IMG/VR virus record: IMGVR_UViG_3300029268_002504
Span: 1-27,071 of that record
Reading direction: 5' to 3' (one strand)
Source: a virus
Length of the DNA: 27,071 nucleotides
Position numbers and translations under genes: made by a program. This document shows positions 1 through 7,686 of this stretch, one piece after another (the first letter of the stretch is position 1; the number at the start of each line of letters is the position of its first letter). The notes under the pieces are model-generated. The model was given only the letters and a program-made list of their open reading frames with translations. It was not told the origin of the DNA and ran no database searches.

Positions 1-180
1 TTATGCGTTTAGAACAGGAATCTTGTCTTCATGCTTGTCCAATGTTTTTACTTTCATGACATGATCATAATGTTTCTGAGCAGAGCCAAAAGACATCATG
101 CAAACATTACAAAGTAAGCCATGAGACCACAAAGGCAATTCTTTTCTACAAAAGAGTTCTTTTATGAATTTCCAGATCAT
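1..180 (-). CDS. Small putative zinc-finger protein, 59 residues
   Basis: A short frame begins at an ATG at 180, overlapping the upstream stop by four bases (ATGA), and ends at a TAA in the first three bases of the window. GGGGGTGCAGA before the ATG is a fair ribosome-binding site. The product contains LLCNVCMMSFGSAQKHYDHV and then a further His (CxxC at residues 24-27, His40, His50). The CxxC, x12, His spacing resembles C2H2 and U1-type fingers, though the last His is four residues further than usual. Small zinc fingers are common in archaeal viruses. Confidence 0.6.
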   Translation of the reverse strand: MIWKFIKELFCRKELPLWSHGLLCNVCMMSFGSAQKHYDHVMKVKTLDKHEDKIPVLNA

Positions 181-404
181 TCTGCACCCCCTTTTTCTTT
201 TTTGAATATAGGATCTGATAAATCTCTGAAAAGAATTGTTTTCTCTCCAGTCTTAGAATTTATTTTATGTGCTTCTACAACTTTCCCTGTTTTTTTATTA
301 ACTAAAACACCCATACTAATTTCATTATCACTTCCACCACAACAAGGACATTTTTTGAACAGTTTCTTTGCCTGTTCTTCAGAAATAATTTTAACAGGAA
401 TCAT
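177..404 (-). CDS. Small protein with a CPCCGG cysteine cluster
   Basis: The 75-residue protein has a basic N-terminal helix (ISEEQAKKLFKK) leading into CPCCGGSDNEISMGVLVNKK and then a beta hairpin with KTGKVVEAHKINSKTGEK. Three cysteines lie together at residues 19, 21 and 22; no second cysteine pair is present, so a full zinc ribbon would need the single His or a partner protein. It overlaps the fibre gene by four bases (ATGA) and the next gene likewise, so it is part of the operon. It may be a small regulator or a structural protein; I cannot tell. Confidence 0.6.
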   Translation of the reverse strand: MIPVKIISEEQAKKLFKKCPCCGGSDNEISMGVLVNKKTGKVVEAHKINSKTGEKTILFRDLSDPIFKKEKGGAE

Positions 405-1285
405 GGTGCTTGATACGGGTATTCTCCCGCCCCCACTAAGAATTTATAACCATTAGCTCCGATGTAAGAAATATGTGTATCACCAAATTCACTGTCTACC
501 CAGGTAAATCCTTTTTTGTCTGTTCCTGCATAAGTTGGTCCTGTTGGCCCATTACTCCAGGTAGAAGCAAACTGTTGAATTCTCCATCGTACTCTGTAGT
601 TATTACCGTCGTTTCCAATCCAATGTAAATAATTATCATTGTCAATCCACATGTAACCTTTTTTATTTGTGTCAACATAACCCTGATTGTCTCCAGCCAT
701 GCTATGCTTCCATCTATTTGCATTAATGAAACAGAGATTATTTCCTTCAACCCAAATATAACCTATTTTTGTCGATGATAGTTGAGTTGTGCTTGGAACA
801 TTGCTAAAAGAAATAATTGTATCTTGCTGTCCTATTGCTCCCGCACCTGTTGACCAACTTCTTACCCTATAATTCCCGGCAACATCAATTTCCCAACCTG
901 CAACCCCTTGATTGCAAGCATACATATATTCATACCAATAATCTGTTGCGACATTAAGACTTACTGCCAATCCATTTGCACAAGTGAACATTAAATTATT
1001 ATTTTCATCTCTCCATTGAGAATAAAGATATGCTGTTCCACTCACTGGCCCATCCCAATGCCAACCACAGAAAAATGCAACTACTTCATATCCTGGATAA
1101 AATCCTGATAAATCAAAGCTCGTTCCTTCGCCATTATAAGTAAAGGGTCCCCGACCTTCTCCCCAGCTTCCATCCCAAAGATTAGGAACAGGCATATTAA
1201 AATTAGTTTTCCACCAAGTCATAATATTATTGCTACCACCATCCTGATCTACTCCTTTCGCAACGTGATGATACATGTATGCCAT
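401..1285 (-). CDS. Terminal tail fibre / putative receptor-binding protein
   Basis: The 294-residue protein is rich in Trp, Tyr, Gly and Asn. It starts MAYMYHHVAKGVDQDG. An N-terminal domain contains aromatic patches (FYPGYEVVAFFCGWHWDGPV) suggestive of a carbohydrate-binding sandwich. The C-terminal 125 residues carry three units of the form K-x-G-Y/F-x-W-V/I-D/E followed by N-x-L/I (TKIGYIWVEGNN, NKKGYMWIDNDN, DKKGFTWVDSEF), each followed by an I-G/N-A-N-G type turn. The frame is open to 1333, but the ATG at 1285 one base after the hub stop matches the other junctions. The last fibre gene in the module is often receptor-binding; that is inference. Confidence 0.72.
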   Translation of the reverse strand: MAYMYHHVAKGVDQDGGSNNIMTWWKTNFNMPVPNLWDGSWGEGRGPFTYNGEGTSFDLSGFYPGYEVVAFFCGWHWDGPVSGTAYLYSQWRDENNNLMFTCANGLAVSLNVATDYWYEYMYACNQGVAGWEIDVAGNYRVRSWSTGAGAIGQQDTIISFSNVPSTTQLSSTKIGYIWVEGNNLCFINANRWKHSMAGDNQGYVDTNKKGYMWIDNDNYLHWIGNDGNNYRVRWRIQQFASTWSNGPTGPTYAGTDKKGFTWVDSEFGDTHISYIGANGYKFLVGAGEYPYQAP

Positions 1286-1286
1286 T

Positions 1287-3236
1287 TTAGTATAGATTTG
1301 TCCCCACAGGCAAACGGAATTTCCCGCTTGCATATGTTATTCCTGTTACCTGAAAATCTCCGCTGATGTAATTGATAGCACTTGAAGCTCCGATATTGAG
1401 AAGTGAACCCTGGACTAAGTTACAAAGTATATCTCCGCAAGTTATGTCATCACAATCAACAATATCATATTGATTCATGTCGAGATTACTTGTGGCACTT
1501 CCATTCCAAGGATTATGACTGTCAACATAACTCTTAGTTGCAGCATCAGTACTGCTTGTTGGTGTTCCTAAACTTGTAATCTTTGAACCTCCCATGCTTA
1601 AATTTCCCGCAATAATATTTCCTGCACTCGATGCATTTATGTTCAAGATTGTTCCCTGAATTGTTCCTAATGAACTGATATCCCCAACACTTACAATATC
1701 ATTATTATTCATGTCAAGATCTCCACCTAAATCAGCACCCATATCTGCATGCAAAGTTCCTAATAGAAAACAATCAGCCCATTTCTCTCCTATTCCTGAC
1801 CCGCCGAGATTATTGTAAGTATAACCACTTCCAGTTGCATTTGGAACTAAAGAATAATTTTGATCATGAACTTTAATCCAGTTATTTCCAACATCCTTAT
1901 CAAATAAACTGGATCCACCACCATATGTATCAACATAGCTCTTTGTTGCGGCGTCTGCAGGATTTGTAGGAGTGCCAAGATTTGTTATTTTGTGAGAACC
2001 CAAATCTAGTTGTTCCCATATAATACTTCCCATGCTTGAGCCATTTATGTTAATATGAGTACCTCTAAGGTTTCCCATTGTGCTGATGTTATAAGTTCCA
2101 AAATCAGCCCATCCACCACTTAATGAAATTTCAGCACCGCCAACATAAGTGTCATAATTTTGATTTGCATACTCATCATAATACTGATCATAAGTCTGCT
2201 GATCGTTTGCTCTTTTTTCTATTTCTGCAAGAATCCGGTTTATCCCTCTTTCCATTGCACTATATTCTTTATTAGAAACCTGGAGAGTCATAAATTCCTG
2301 GTTATTTCTAAATCCTCTATCAATGGCAACAACTCTTACTTCTTCGTTAACCAATCCCTTTGTCGACGAGTTTAATATAATGACATCTCCTGCAATGAGA
2401 TTTTTATTTGGATTAATTATATCAAATTCATAAATTTTAACAGGAGTCTTCCATTGAGCAACTAACTTGTCGGCGAGAGTGTTTGCTTCATCTTCACTTG
2501 TGACAGAAGGATCATCATATATTTTTCTTATTGTGCCATATGTCGCTTTGCTTGTTGCATCTTGTCCATGACCTGTATTGCTTTTTACTCTGGTATTTCC
2601 TTCACCCTGCCCATAAACTCTCACATCGTTTGCAACAGGATATGTATGTCTGACTGTCAGATCTTGAATTTGAACACCATCATTCAAAGTCATCACGCTT
2701 GTTGAACTTCCTTTGTGATCCAATATGTCAATTGATAAATCTGAATAATCTACTCCAATGTCCTGCGCTGTTCTTTTAATGAGACTTGATAGAGCATTCC
2801 ATAAACTTGAAGTATCTTCAACTCTGAAGTCAAGTGTTTCTCCGGACTGAATTGTTCCAGCTGAAAATTTTGAAGACTCACTTAAAATTGCTGATGCAAT
2901 TGTTGAACTTGCAGTTGAATCCCATGGACTATTGGGATAATCTCCATTTTCTTTTCCCAGCCATATTTCATAACCTTGAAGGTCTGCAGAAATTCCTCCA
3001 GCATGTAAGTAGCTTAGAGAATTAATTATTCCACGAAATTCTAATGCTCCGTTTCTGTAAATATAAATTTCTGATCCAATCTCAAATAAACTTCTTTTTA
3101 CCTCTCCAGTTCCTGATATTTTTAATTGCCCATCATTAACTTCATTTAATTTATCAGCATATGAAAAACCAGCATCAGCTATAACTGTCCCCTCTGTTCC
3201 CGACGTATTTTTTACTTTTATGATATAATTTGACAT
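1287..3236 (-). CDS. Tail hub with C-terminal fibre repeats
   Basis: The 649-residue protein has two parts. Residues about 1-340 resemble the tail hub/baseplate barrels of gp44/gp37-like proteins (GSEIYIYRNGALEFRGIINS, ISADLQGYEIW, TYPVANDVRVYGQGEG, AGDVIILNS). Residues about 345-649 are fibre-like. The phrase KITNLGTPTNPADAATKSYV (416-435) recurs as KITSLGTPTSSTDAATKSYV (552-571), a repeat widely used in phage tail fibres, and three NI(N/G)xSSxGxIIxG-type turns occur between and after them. It probably closes the tail tip and projects a fibre. It starts with one base of overlap with the Dit-like gene. Confidence 0.8.
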   Translation of the reverse strand: MSNYIIKVKNTSGTEGTVIADAGFSYADKLNEVNDGQLKISGTGEVKRSLFEIGSEIYIYRNGALEFRGIINSLSYLHAGGISADLQGYEIWLGKENGDYPNSPWDSTASSTIASAILSESSKFSAGTIQSGETLDFRVEDTSSLWNALSSLIKRTAQDIGVDYSDLSIDILDHKGSSTSVMTLNDGVQIQDLTVRHTYPVANDVRVYGQGEGNTRVKSNTGHGQDATSKATYGTIRKIYDDPSVTSEDEANTLADKLVAQWKTPVKIYEFDIINPNKNLIAGDVIILNSSTKGLVNEEVRVVAIDRGFRNNQEFMTLQVSNKEYSAMERGINRILAEIEKRANDQQTYDQYYDEYANQNYDTYVGGAEISLSGGWADFGTYNISTMGNLRGTHININGSSMGSIIWEQLDLGSHKITNLGTPTNPADAATKSYVDTYGGGSSLFDKDVGNNWIKVHDQNYSLVPNATGSGYTYNNLGGSGIGEKWADCFLLGTLHADMGADLGGDLDMNNNDIVSVGDISSLGTIQGTILNINASSAGNIIAGNLSMGGSKITSLGTPTSSTDAATKSYVDSHNPWNGSATSNLDMNQYDIVDCDDITCGDILCNLVQGSLLNIGASSAINYISGDFQVTGITYASGKFRLPVGTNLY

Positions 3237-4018
3237 TATGAAGTATAAGCATCTCTAAACTTTGCAGTCCATCCTGCATTTAGATTACTTATTGAAAGTG
3301 TAGAAGTTGATGCCCCGGTATCTAGTTGTAAAAGACCTAATCCGTCTGTGACTGAAACTGCACTTGTCTGAGTTCCTGCAATTGTTGTATAGTTATACTC
3401 AGTCACATAAATTCCATCTCCGGAATCAACCATTTCAACAAATTTAATTACAACAGTCTGGCCTGTTGTTAGAACACTTTCAGGAATTGTGATTTGATTT
3501 CCTAAACCATCGCTTACAACTATCGGATTTGATCCATTAGAAACCACTCCACTTATTTCCTCAATAAATGTTTTTGTATTTCCACTGTTTGTTGCATGAG
3601 CTCCGCCATTTGTATATGTCTTTTGAGTATTTGAGAATAAAACACCGACGATAGTCTGAAAATTAGCAACATAATCAACAAAGTTCGTTCTTCCACCAGT
3701 ATGGGTTTTTTTAATGTTGTTTCCAACACCTAGATAAAATTTATCTGATTCCCAATATAACTTTTTAAGTTTATGAGTTTCTGAGAAGTGTTTGCTTAAT
3801 GATCCATAATCTGTATTTTTATTTGCTCCATGGAACTGTCCGGTTAAGACAACCATCTTAGGAGCAATTCCTCCGCCGCTTACAAAATAATGATACCTTT
3901 GATAGTCTACATTTGTTACTGTGTAATTTGGAACTAGCTCATCATCGAAAGTATTTGGATTATTTGGAAATGTGAAAGTGTCTGCTGTTCCAGAATAATT
4001 TTCTATTTTCATCACCAT
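3236..4018 (-). CDS. Distal tail protein (Dit-like)
   Basis: The 260-residue protein follows the tape measure and precedes the tail hub, the usual slot of Dit. It is beta-rich with a start like FTFPNNPNTFDDELVPNYTV and an early segment PKMVVLTGQFHGANKNTDYG followed by KHFSETHKLKKLYW, which matches the short N-terminal domain of Dit proteins that forms the ring at the tube end. The second half (about 150-260) is a beta-sandwich that could bind fibres. A TAAAATG junction precedes it and it ends sharing one base with the hub gene (TAATG). The sequence is diverged, so position matters. Confidence 0.68.
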   Translation of the reverse strand: MVMKIENYSGTADTFTFPNNPNTFDDELVPNYTVTNVDYQRYHYFVSGGGIAPKMVVLTGQFHGANKNTDYGSLSKHFSETHKLKKLYWESDKFYLGVGNNIKKTHTGGRTNFVDYVANFQTIVGVLFSNTQKTYTNGGAHATNSGNTKTFIEEISGVVSNGSNPIVVSDGLGNQITIPESVLTTGQTVVIKFVEMVDSGDGIYVTEYNYTTIAGTQTSAVSVTDGLGLLQLDTGASTSTLSISNLNAGWTAKFRDAYTS

Positions 4019-4019
4019 T

Positions 4020-4874
4020 TTATATCACGTACCTCATGTCCAACTCCGATTGATTTCTAGACCATTTTTTTAGATTTTGATAAAACATGTATTCATTGTA
4101 AGCTTGCAATTGTTTATCCAAGAATCCTGGCTCTCCGGTAATTTCTCTTTGATAAGTATTTATTAAAGGTCCTATTCCTATTGCCGTAGCTATGCCGGTT
4201 GTTCCTAGAACTGAACTCACTATGCTCGAACTTGCCCCGCCTGTTAAAAGTCCGCCTATTTTAGATCCTAATCTGCTAAACCATGAAATAATTGACCCAA
4301 TTGCTGATCCTACTTTTGATGCTAATGATGCAATTGTAGATCCAATAGTTCTGAAAATATTGCCTAATGCCGCCCATCCTGTCCAGGATGTTAATCCCCT
4401 AAATAATCCAAAGAAACCTTCCCATGCCTTGTAGATCCATCCACCTACTTTAATTATGACTGTTGCAGCTGCCAGGCCCATTATGCTATTGACTATTCCT
4501 CTGAATAAATCAGGATGTTCATCAACCCAATTTGCTATTTTATTCAATACACCCGCTACGGCATCAAATGTAGGTTTAAGTGCCTCTCCTGCAGCCATCT
4601 TTAATTTTAACATAGAAACATTAATCTTTGCCATTGCCCCAGCCAGCGCAGGAGCTCCCTTTGTTAAGGCAATTAAAGCTCCAGTTCCAGCTATTGCCAT
4701 CCCACCAAATATTGTTACAAGCTTACTTCCTCTTGCTGATATCCTCTCGAAATCTGACTCTACTGATTTTGCTTTTGTACTTATTTCCTTAAATCCAAAC
4801 TCTATTCTTTTGATTCCTTTTTCAATGTCTATTGTCTGGATTGACCCGCCGATTTGAATTGATCCTATTTCCAT
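4020..4874 (-). CDS. Short tape measure protein
   Basis: The 284-residue protein has a helical N-terminus (GIKRIEFGFKEISTKAKSVE), a hydrophobic segment (TIFGGMAIAGTGALIALTKG), the phrase AAGEALKPTFDAVAGVLNKI that is common in tape measure proteins, and further hydrophobic Gly/Ala-rich segments (about 130-160 and 225-245). It lies straight after the chaperones, with TAA and ATG touching and GGGGAG ahead. Tape length sets tail length at about 1.5 angstroms per residue, so the tail would be only about 40 nm, unusually short for a siphovirus. No lytic or peptidase domain is present, which fits a host without peptidoglycan. Confidence 0.8.
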   Translation of the reverse strand: MEIGSIQIGGSIQTIDIEKGIKRIEFGFKEISTKAKSVESDFERISARGSKLVTIFGGMAIAGTGALIALTKGAPALAGAMAKINVSMLKLKMAAGEALKPTFDAVAGVLNKIANWVDEHPDLFRGIVNSIMGLAAATVIIKVGGWIYKAWEGFFGLFRGLTSWTGWAALGNIFRTIGSTIASLASKVGSAIGSIISWFSRLGSKIGGLLTGGASSSIVSSVLGTTGIATAIGIGPLINTYQREITGEPGFLDKQLQAYNEYMFYQNLKKWSRNQSELDMRYVI

Positions 4875-5479
4875 TTAAAATCTCCCCATTCTTGACAAGG
4901 CATCCTGAATATCACTTTCTCTTTGCCTTCTTTCTTCTACTGCATTTTTAATTTCCATAATTTCTTTTATATCTCTCATCTGGCATTTCCTGAATTCCCG
5001 AGGGCTTATCCCCTCTTCAAAAAACTTGTATTTAAGCCACAACAAAGATTCTTCTTTGCCTTCCAACAAAAATCCGGCTTTTGGATTTGATGTCTGAATC
5101 TTAAATATTAGTTTTTTTTTACTTCGGACTCTGGAGCATCTATGTCATTGATTTTTCTGATTATTTTATCAAACATAGAAGGCTTGAGATTCTGGATGAA
5201 CTTCCATTTTTCATCATTTGTCAGGTTCTTCCATTCCTTGTCAACATTGATCTGCGACTTGATCATCTCTCTGCTATAAGGCACATCTATGAGATTCCTG
5301 ACTTTGCACATGTTTATCTTTTGAAGATTGGGTTTTGGTTTTCCTTCTTCTCCGACTTCCATGTACTCATTAAGCCATTCATTCTCATCGCCAGCAGTTG
5401 TTGGTTTAAACTTGAACTTTCTGTTTTCTATTTCAAACTCTACCAGTTCATCTTTTACGAAGTCTTCTTCAAATTCCAT
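4875..5479 (-). CDS. Tail assembly chaperone G-T, made by -1 frameshift
   Basis: The joined product would be about 201 residues. Ribosomes read the G gene to GTA AAA AAA, slip back one base on the A run (5112-5120), and continue AAA CTA ATA TTT AAG. That path enters LIFKIQTSNPKAGFLLEGKE and runs to the stop at 4875, which includes the basic helical segment EFRKCQMRDIKEIMEIKNAV. The T segment has no ATG and no ribosome-binding site of its own, only a TTG, so frameshifting is the simplest way to express it. Shared G/G-T chaperones with a -1 slip are conserved in tailed phages. The stop is immediately followed by the tape measure ATG. Confidence 0.8.
5108..5479 (-). CDS. Tail assembly chaperone G
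   Basis: The 123-residue acidic protein lies between tail tube and tape measure genes, the fixed place of the G-type chaperone. It has a strand start (EFEEDFVKDELVEFEIENRK), a helical middle with NDEKWKFIQNLKPSM, and ends EVKKN at a TAA. A strong AGAGGAGGTAAAA site precedes the ATG. Just before the stop the mRNA carries nine A residues, and the -1 frame from there is open through the following 64-residue segment. So this is the shorter of two products, which bind the tape measure during assembly. The sequence is diverged and position is the main support. Confidence 0.8.
   Translation of the reverse strand: MEFEEDFVKDELVEFEIENRKFKFKPTTAGDENEWLNEYMEVGEEGKPKPNLQKINMCKVRNLIDVPYSREMIKSQINVDKEWKNLTNDEKWKFIQNLKPSMFDKIIRKINDIDAPESEVKKN
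5112..5120 (-). other. Slippery A9 sequence for -1 ribosomal frameshifting
   Basis: Nine consecutive A residues on the mRNA strand give the heptamer A AAA AAA in the reading frame, followed by C and then the zero-frame stop TAA. This is an efficient -1 shift site in other systems. The +1 frame meets a stop within six codons, while the -1 frame stays open for 79 codons, so the direction is determined. I saw no clear stimulatory stem downstream by eye. Confidence 0.78.
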
Positions 5480-5497
5480 TTTTACCTCCTCTTGAAT

Positions 5498-6460
5498 TTA
5501 GTAATCGCTTAGGGAATCTTTTGCGACTATTGCAACACTCTTGATTGTTCCAACCACATCAACATTTGTAATACCGTCGATGTTTGTAGGACTTACAGCT
5601 GTCTGAAGATATAAATCTGTAAATGCAAAATCCACATTATCATTCGATCCTCTTATAAATTCCAATTTGTTTGTACTTGGAACAGCCACTTGATCTTCCC
5701 AGGCATCATAAAAATTGTCATCCTTCTGGTTGATGTTAAATCTGCACATATATCTTCTAACTTTTGGAATTGGTTCTCCAATGGCCTGATCCAGTGTTGA
5801 ATTACAGTATCTACTATCTTCCTCATCAATTCCATTGTCTATGTTTATCTCACCTGAATTAACTTCAGTGATTTCAGTTCCATTGTATGTGAGCTTAACC
5901 ATTCTGAACTGGAATGCATTTTCTGTTTCTGCAGCTATTGTTGTTATTGAAGTCCCTGATGATGCTGATTTTGCCAAACATTCTGCTGTAACAGTTATGA
6001 ATCCTTCAGTTGCCCCAGTTCCCTTTGCGAATGAAACTGTGCAGCTCTTTATTATGCAACCAGTCAATGTTATGACCTGATTTGTTTCTCCTCTTTTCGC
6101 CCATTCAAGAGTAAAAGATTTGGCTTCATCTGTCGCAGTAAAAGTGTGTGTATAATATCCGCCTGAATTTGTGTTTGTCACAGTTCCATGTGCACAATAT
6201 CTCAGAAATTTCCAATTTGTTGGATTAAAAGTCAATGTAAACTTATAGCTTTCAGGTCCAGGTTCTAAGCTATTAATATCCCGACTGTCTGCACCAGCTG
6301 TTAAAACTTCCTGCCAGTTCTTTGAAAAGTCAGGAGTCACTACAACATTTTTTCCAACAATAAATCCATCATTAGCCATGGTTTTTGTTCCAAGCGTTGC
6401 CCATGTATCTTCCTCACACATTGCAATTTGTTCTCTTTTTCCCAGGAAATATTCAGTCAT
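5498..6460 (-). CDS. Major tail tube protein
   Basis: The 320-residue protein has the layout of phage tail tube proteins. It starts with EYFLGKREQIAMCEEDTWAT, typical of tube proteins that sense an unusual N-terminal loop. Two beta-barrel halves follow, one with YKFTLTFNPTNWKFLRYCAH and one with GEINIDNGIDEEDSRYCNST and VRRYMCRFNINQKDDNFYDA. It would stack as hexameric rings round the tape measure. GGAGGCAAAAA before the ATG is a strong ribosome-binding site, in keeping with an abundant protein. The chaperone genes follow, as in other siphoviruses. Confidence 0.85.
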   Translation of the reverse strand: MTEYFLGKREQIAMCEEDTWATLGTKTMANDGFIVGKNVVVTPDFSKNWQEVLTAGADSRDINSLEPGPESYKFTLTFNPTNWKFLRYCAHGTVTNTNSGGYYTHTFTATDEAKSFTLEWAKRGETNQVITLTGCIIKSCTVSFAKGTGATEGFITVTAECLAKSASSGTSITTIAAETENAFQFRMVKLTYNGTEITEVNSGEINIDNGIDEEDSRYCNSTLDQAIGEPIPKVRRYMCRFNINQKDDNFYDAWEDQVAVPSTNKLEFIRGSNDNVDFAFTDLYLQTAVSPTNIDGITNVDVVGTIKSVAIVAKDSLSDY

Positions 6461-6479
6461 TTTTTGCCTCCATATTTAT

Positions 6480-7169
6480 TTATTCTCCCTCAGATACATT
6501 GATCCCTTTTAGTTCAGCTTCCATAATTGAGTGAAAACACTCCATCTCCTGATTAAACCCGAGATCTCTTGGTATTCCGATAGGAGTATAATTGTATAAT
6601 TCAGGATGCAATTCATTTTCGTAAGCTCTGAAAGATTTCATAATTTGATGAGCTAAATATTCAGCAAGTTTATCCCCTTCATATTTTATTGAATCAATTG
6701 TGAAAGTTTGATTTTCTTTTGTCCAGATATCTATTTGAAAATGCATAACTGATTCTACATCAGAATTATATTGTCCCAATCTTTCTCCGGATCCGCCAAC
6801 TACTAAAAGATTTATTCTTGGAAAAGCAGTTCTTGAAAGAGTTTTCTTTGCTTTGTCAGGATATATCCAATTTGTAGTTCCTTGTTTGTAAGTTATGGAG
6901 ACATTGTCAGTTCCGCTTGATGTTGCAGAATAAAAAATAACTTTTTGATTTTGAAAATCTATGTAATAATCTTTCCATTTTGTTTTTTCAACTGAATCAA
7001 CTTGTACGGATGTAATGCCTGACATTGTTCCAGAAGTAGGTGTTAAACTGAACTCAGTGCCGCCTCCATCAAAAGTTTCATTATTAGTATTTTCAGCCCT
7101 CTCTCTAGGATCAATCAATTTAACTCTCAGAAAATCTACTAAAACATTTTTTGGACTTATAAATACCAT
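6480..7169 (-). CDS. Tail terminator / tail completion protein with an inserted domain
   Basis: The core looks like a siphovirus tail completion protein: a helical start (SPKNVLVDFLRVKLID), then FPRINLLVVGGSGERLGQYN, MHFQIDIWTKEN and a helix KYEGDKLAEYLAHQIMKSF. The usual length is about 120-150 residues. Here 229 residues are explained by a beta-rich insertion (about 33-110, EFSLTPTSGTMSGITSVQVD through IDFQNQKVIFYSA). It would cap the tail tube and bind the neck. AAGAGGAAA precedes the ATG. The gene follows the third repeated element, so it may begin a tail transcript. Confidence 0.72.
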   Translation of the reverse strand: MVFISPKNVLVDFLRVKLIDPRERAENTNNETFDGGGTEFSLTPTSGTMSGITSVQVDSVEKTKWKDYYIDFQNQKVIFYSATSSGTDNVSITYKQGTTNWIYPDKAKKTLSRTAFPRINLLVVGGSGERLGQYNSDVESVMHFQIDIWTKENQTFTIDSIKYEGDKLAEYLAHQIMKSFRAYENELHPELYNYTPIGIPRDLGFNQEMECFHSIMEAELKGINVSEGE

Positions 7170-7230
7170 TTTCCTCTTGGATCATTAAACCTCTTGGTTT
7201 TGTGACTTATCCTCGAGAAACCCTTTTTTC

Positions 7231-7264
7231 TATTTAAGAATACTTGCTCAAATGATGGATTATT
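7231..7264 (-). promoter_or_regulatory. Repeated intergenic element, copy 3 (candidate internal promoter)
   Basis: One base in 34 differs from the copy at 19149-19182. The TAA stop of the gp10-like gene (7260-7262) falls at the same place within the element as the portal stop does in that copy. On the minus strand it reads GCAAGTATTCTTAAATA at the core, with the TATA-like CTTAAATA about 65 bases before the tail terminator ATG. A promoter here would drive the tail genes separately from the head genes. Confidence 0.55.
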
Positions 7265-7685
7265 TTAATGCCTTCTCCCAGTATCTTTTTATCCAGACAT
7301 TTTTTACCTGATCTAATGCAGGCCTGAAAAATGGATGCGCCTCTGTTCCCCTCATTGCTATCTTCTTAGCAACAGGGTATGCTAAGTTTGGATCTTTCAA
7401 AACCCTTCTAGCCCAGGATTTAAGATGCTCTGCACTTACTACATGAGGACTTGTGCCAAATTCCACATGGATTCCATAATCAACACCATCAGACAACACA
7501 TATTTTTTGTATCCAGGAGTAGATGGACTGAAAATTATGCTACTCCTTAATCTTCCAGTATCAACAGGACAGTATATATTCGCGAGCTCATGCATCTTAA
7601 GAATACAATTAAACAAAACTTCCTTTGCTTTTTCTTCTGTTTTGTCTTTGTCTACTTTCCAGTCTACTTTAAATTTGAGTTTCAT
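7260..7685 (-). CDS. HK97 gp10-like neck/tail protein
   Basis: The 141-residue protein carries the signature of the HK97 gp10-like family: CPVDTGRLRSSI near the middle, YGIHVEFGTSPHVV, then LKSWAR, and AHPFFRPALDQV near the C-terminus. Members join the neck to the tail in siphoviruses. The frame is open to a TTG at 7703, but I use the ATG at 7685, one base after the upstream stop (TAAGATG), the pattern of many neighbours. The stop codon lies within the third copy of the repeated intergenic element. Confidence 0.9.
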   Translation of the reverse strand: MKLKFKVDWKVDKDKTEEKAKEVLFNCILKMHELANIYCPVDTGRLRSSIIFSPSTPGYKKYVLSDGVDYGIHVEFGTSPHVVSAEHLKSWARRVLKDPNLAYPVAKKIAMRGTEAHPFFRPALDQVKNVWIKRYWEKALK

Positions 7686-7686
7686 C

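Noticed and set aside
121-456. Plus-strand open frame of 111 codons over the small cysteine-protein genes
   Set aside because: All other genes run on the minus strand. The frame is hydrophobic, low in information and antisense to the CPCCGG protein, whose overlaps with its neighbours are convincing.
4192-4857. Two plus-strand frames opposite the tape measure gene
   Set aside because: They are antisense readings of an Ala/Gly-rich helical gene, which often leaves the other strand open. There are no initiation signals or recognisable domains.
5653-5835. Minus-strand 60-codon frame inside the tail tube gene
   Set aside because: It is out of frame within a well-supported gene, with no ribosome-binding site.
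7120-7185. A 21-codon frame with an AGAGG site just before the tail terminator gene
   Set aside because: The ATG and ribosome-binding site are real in sequence, but the frame overlaps the first part of the terminator in another phase and is very short. It could be a leader peptide, but there is no further support.
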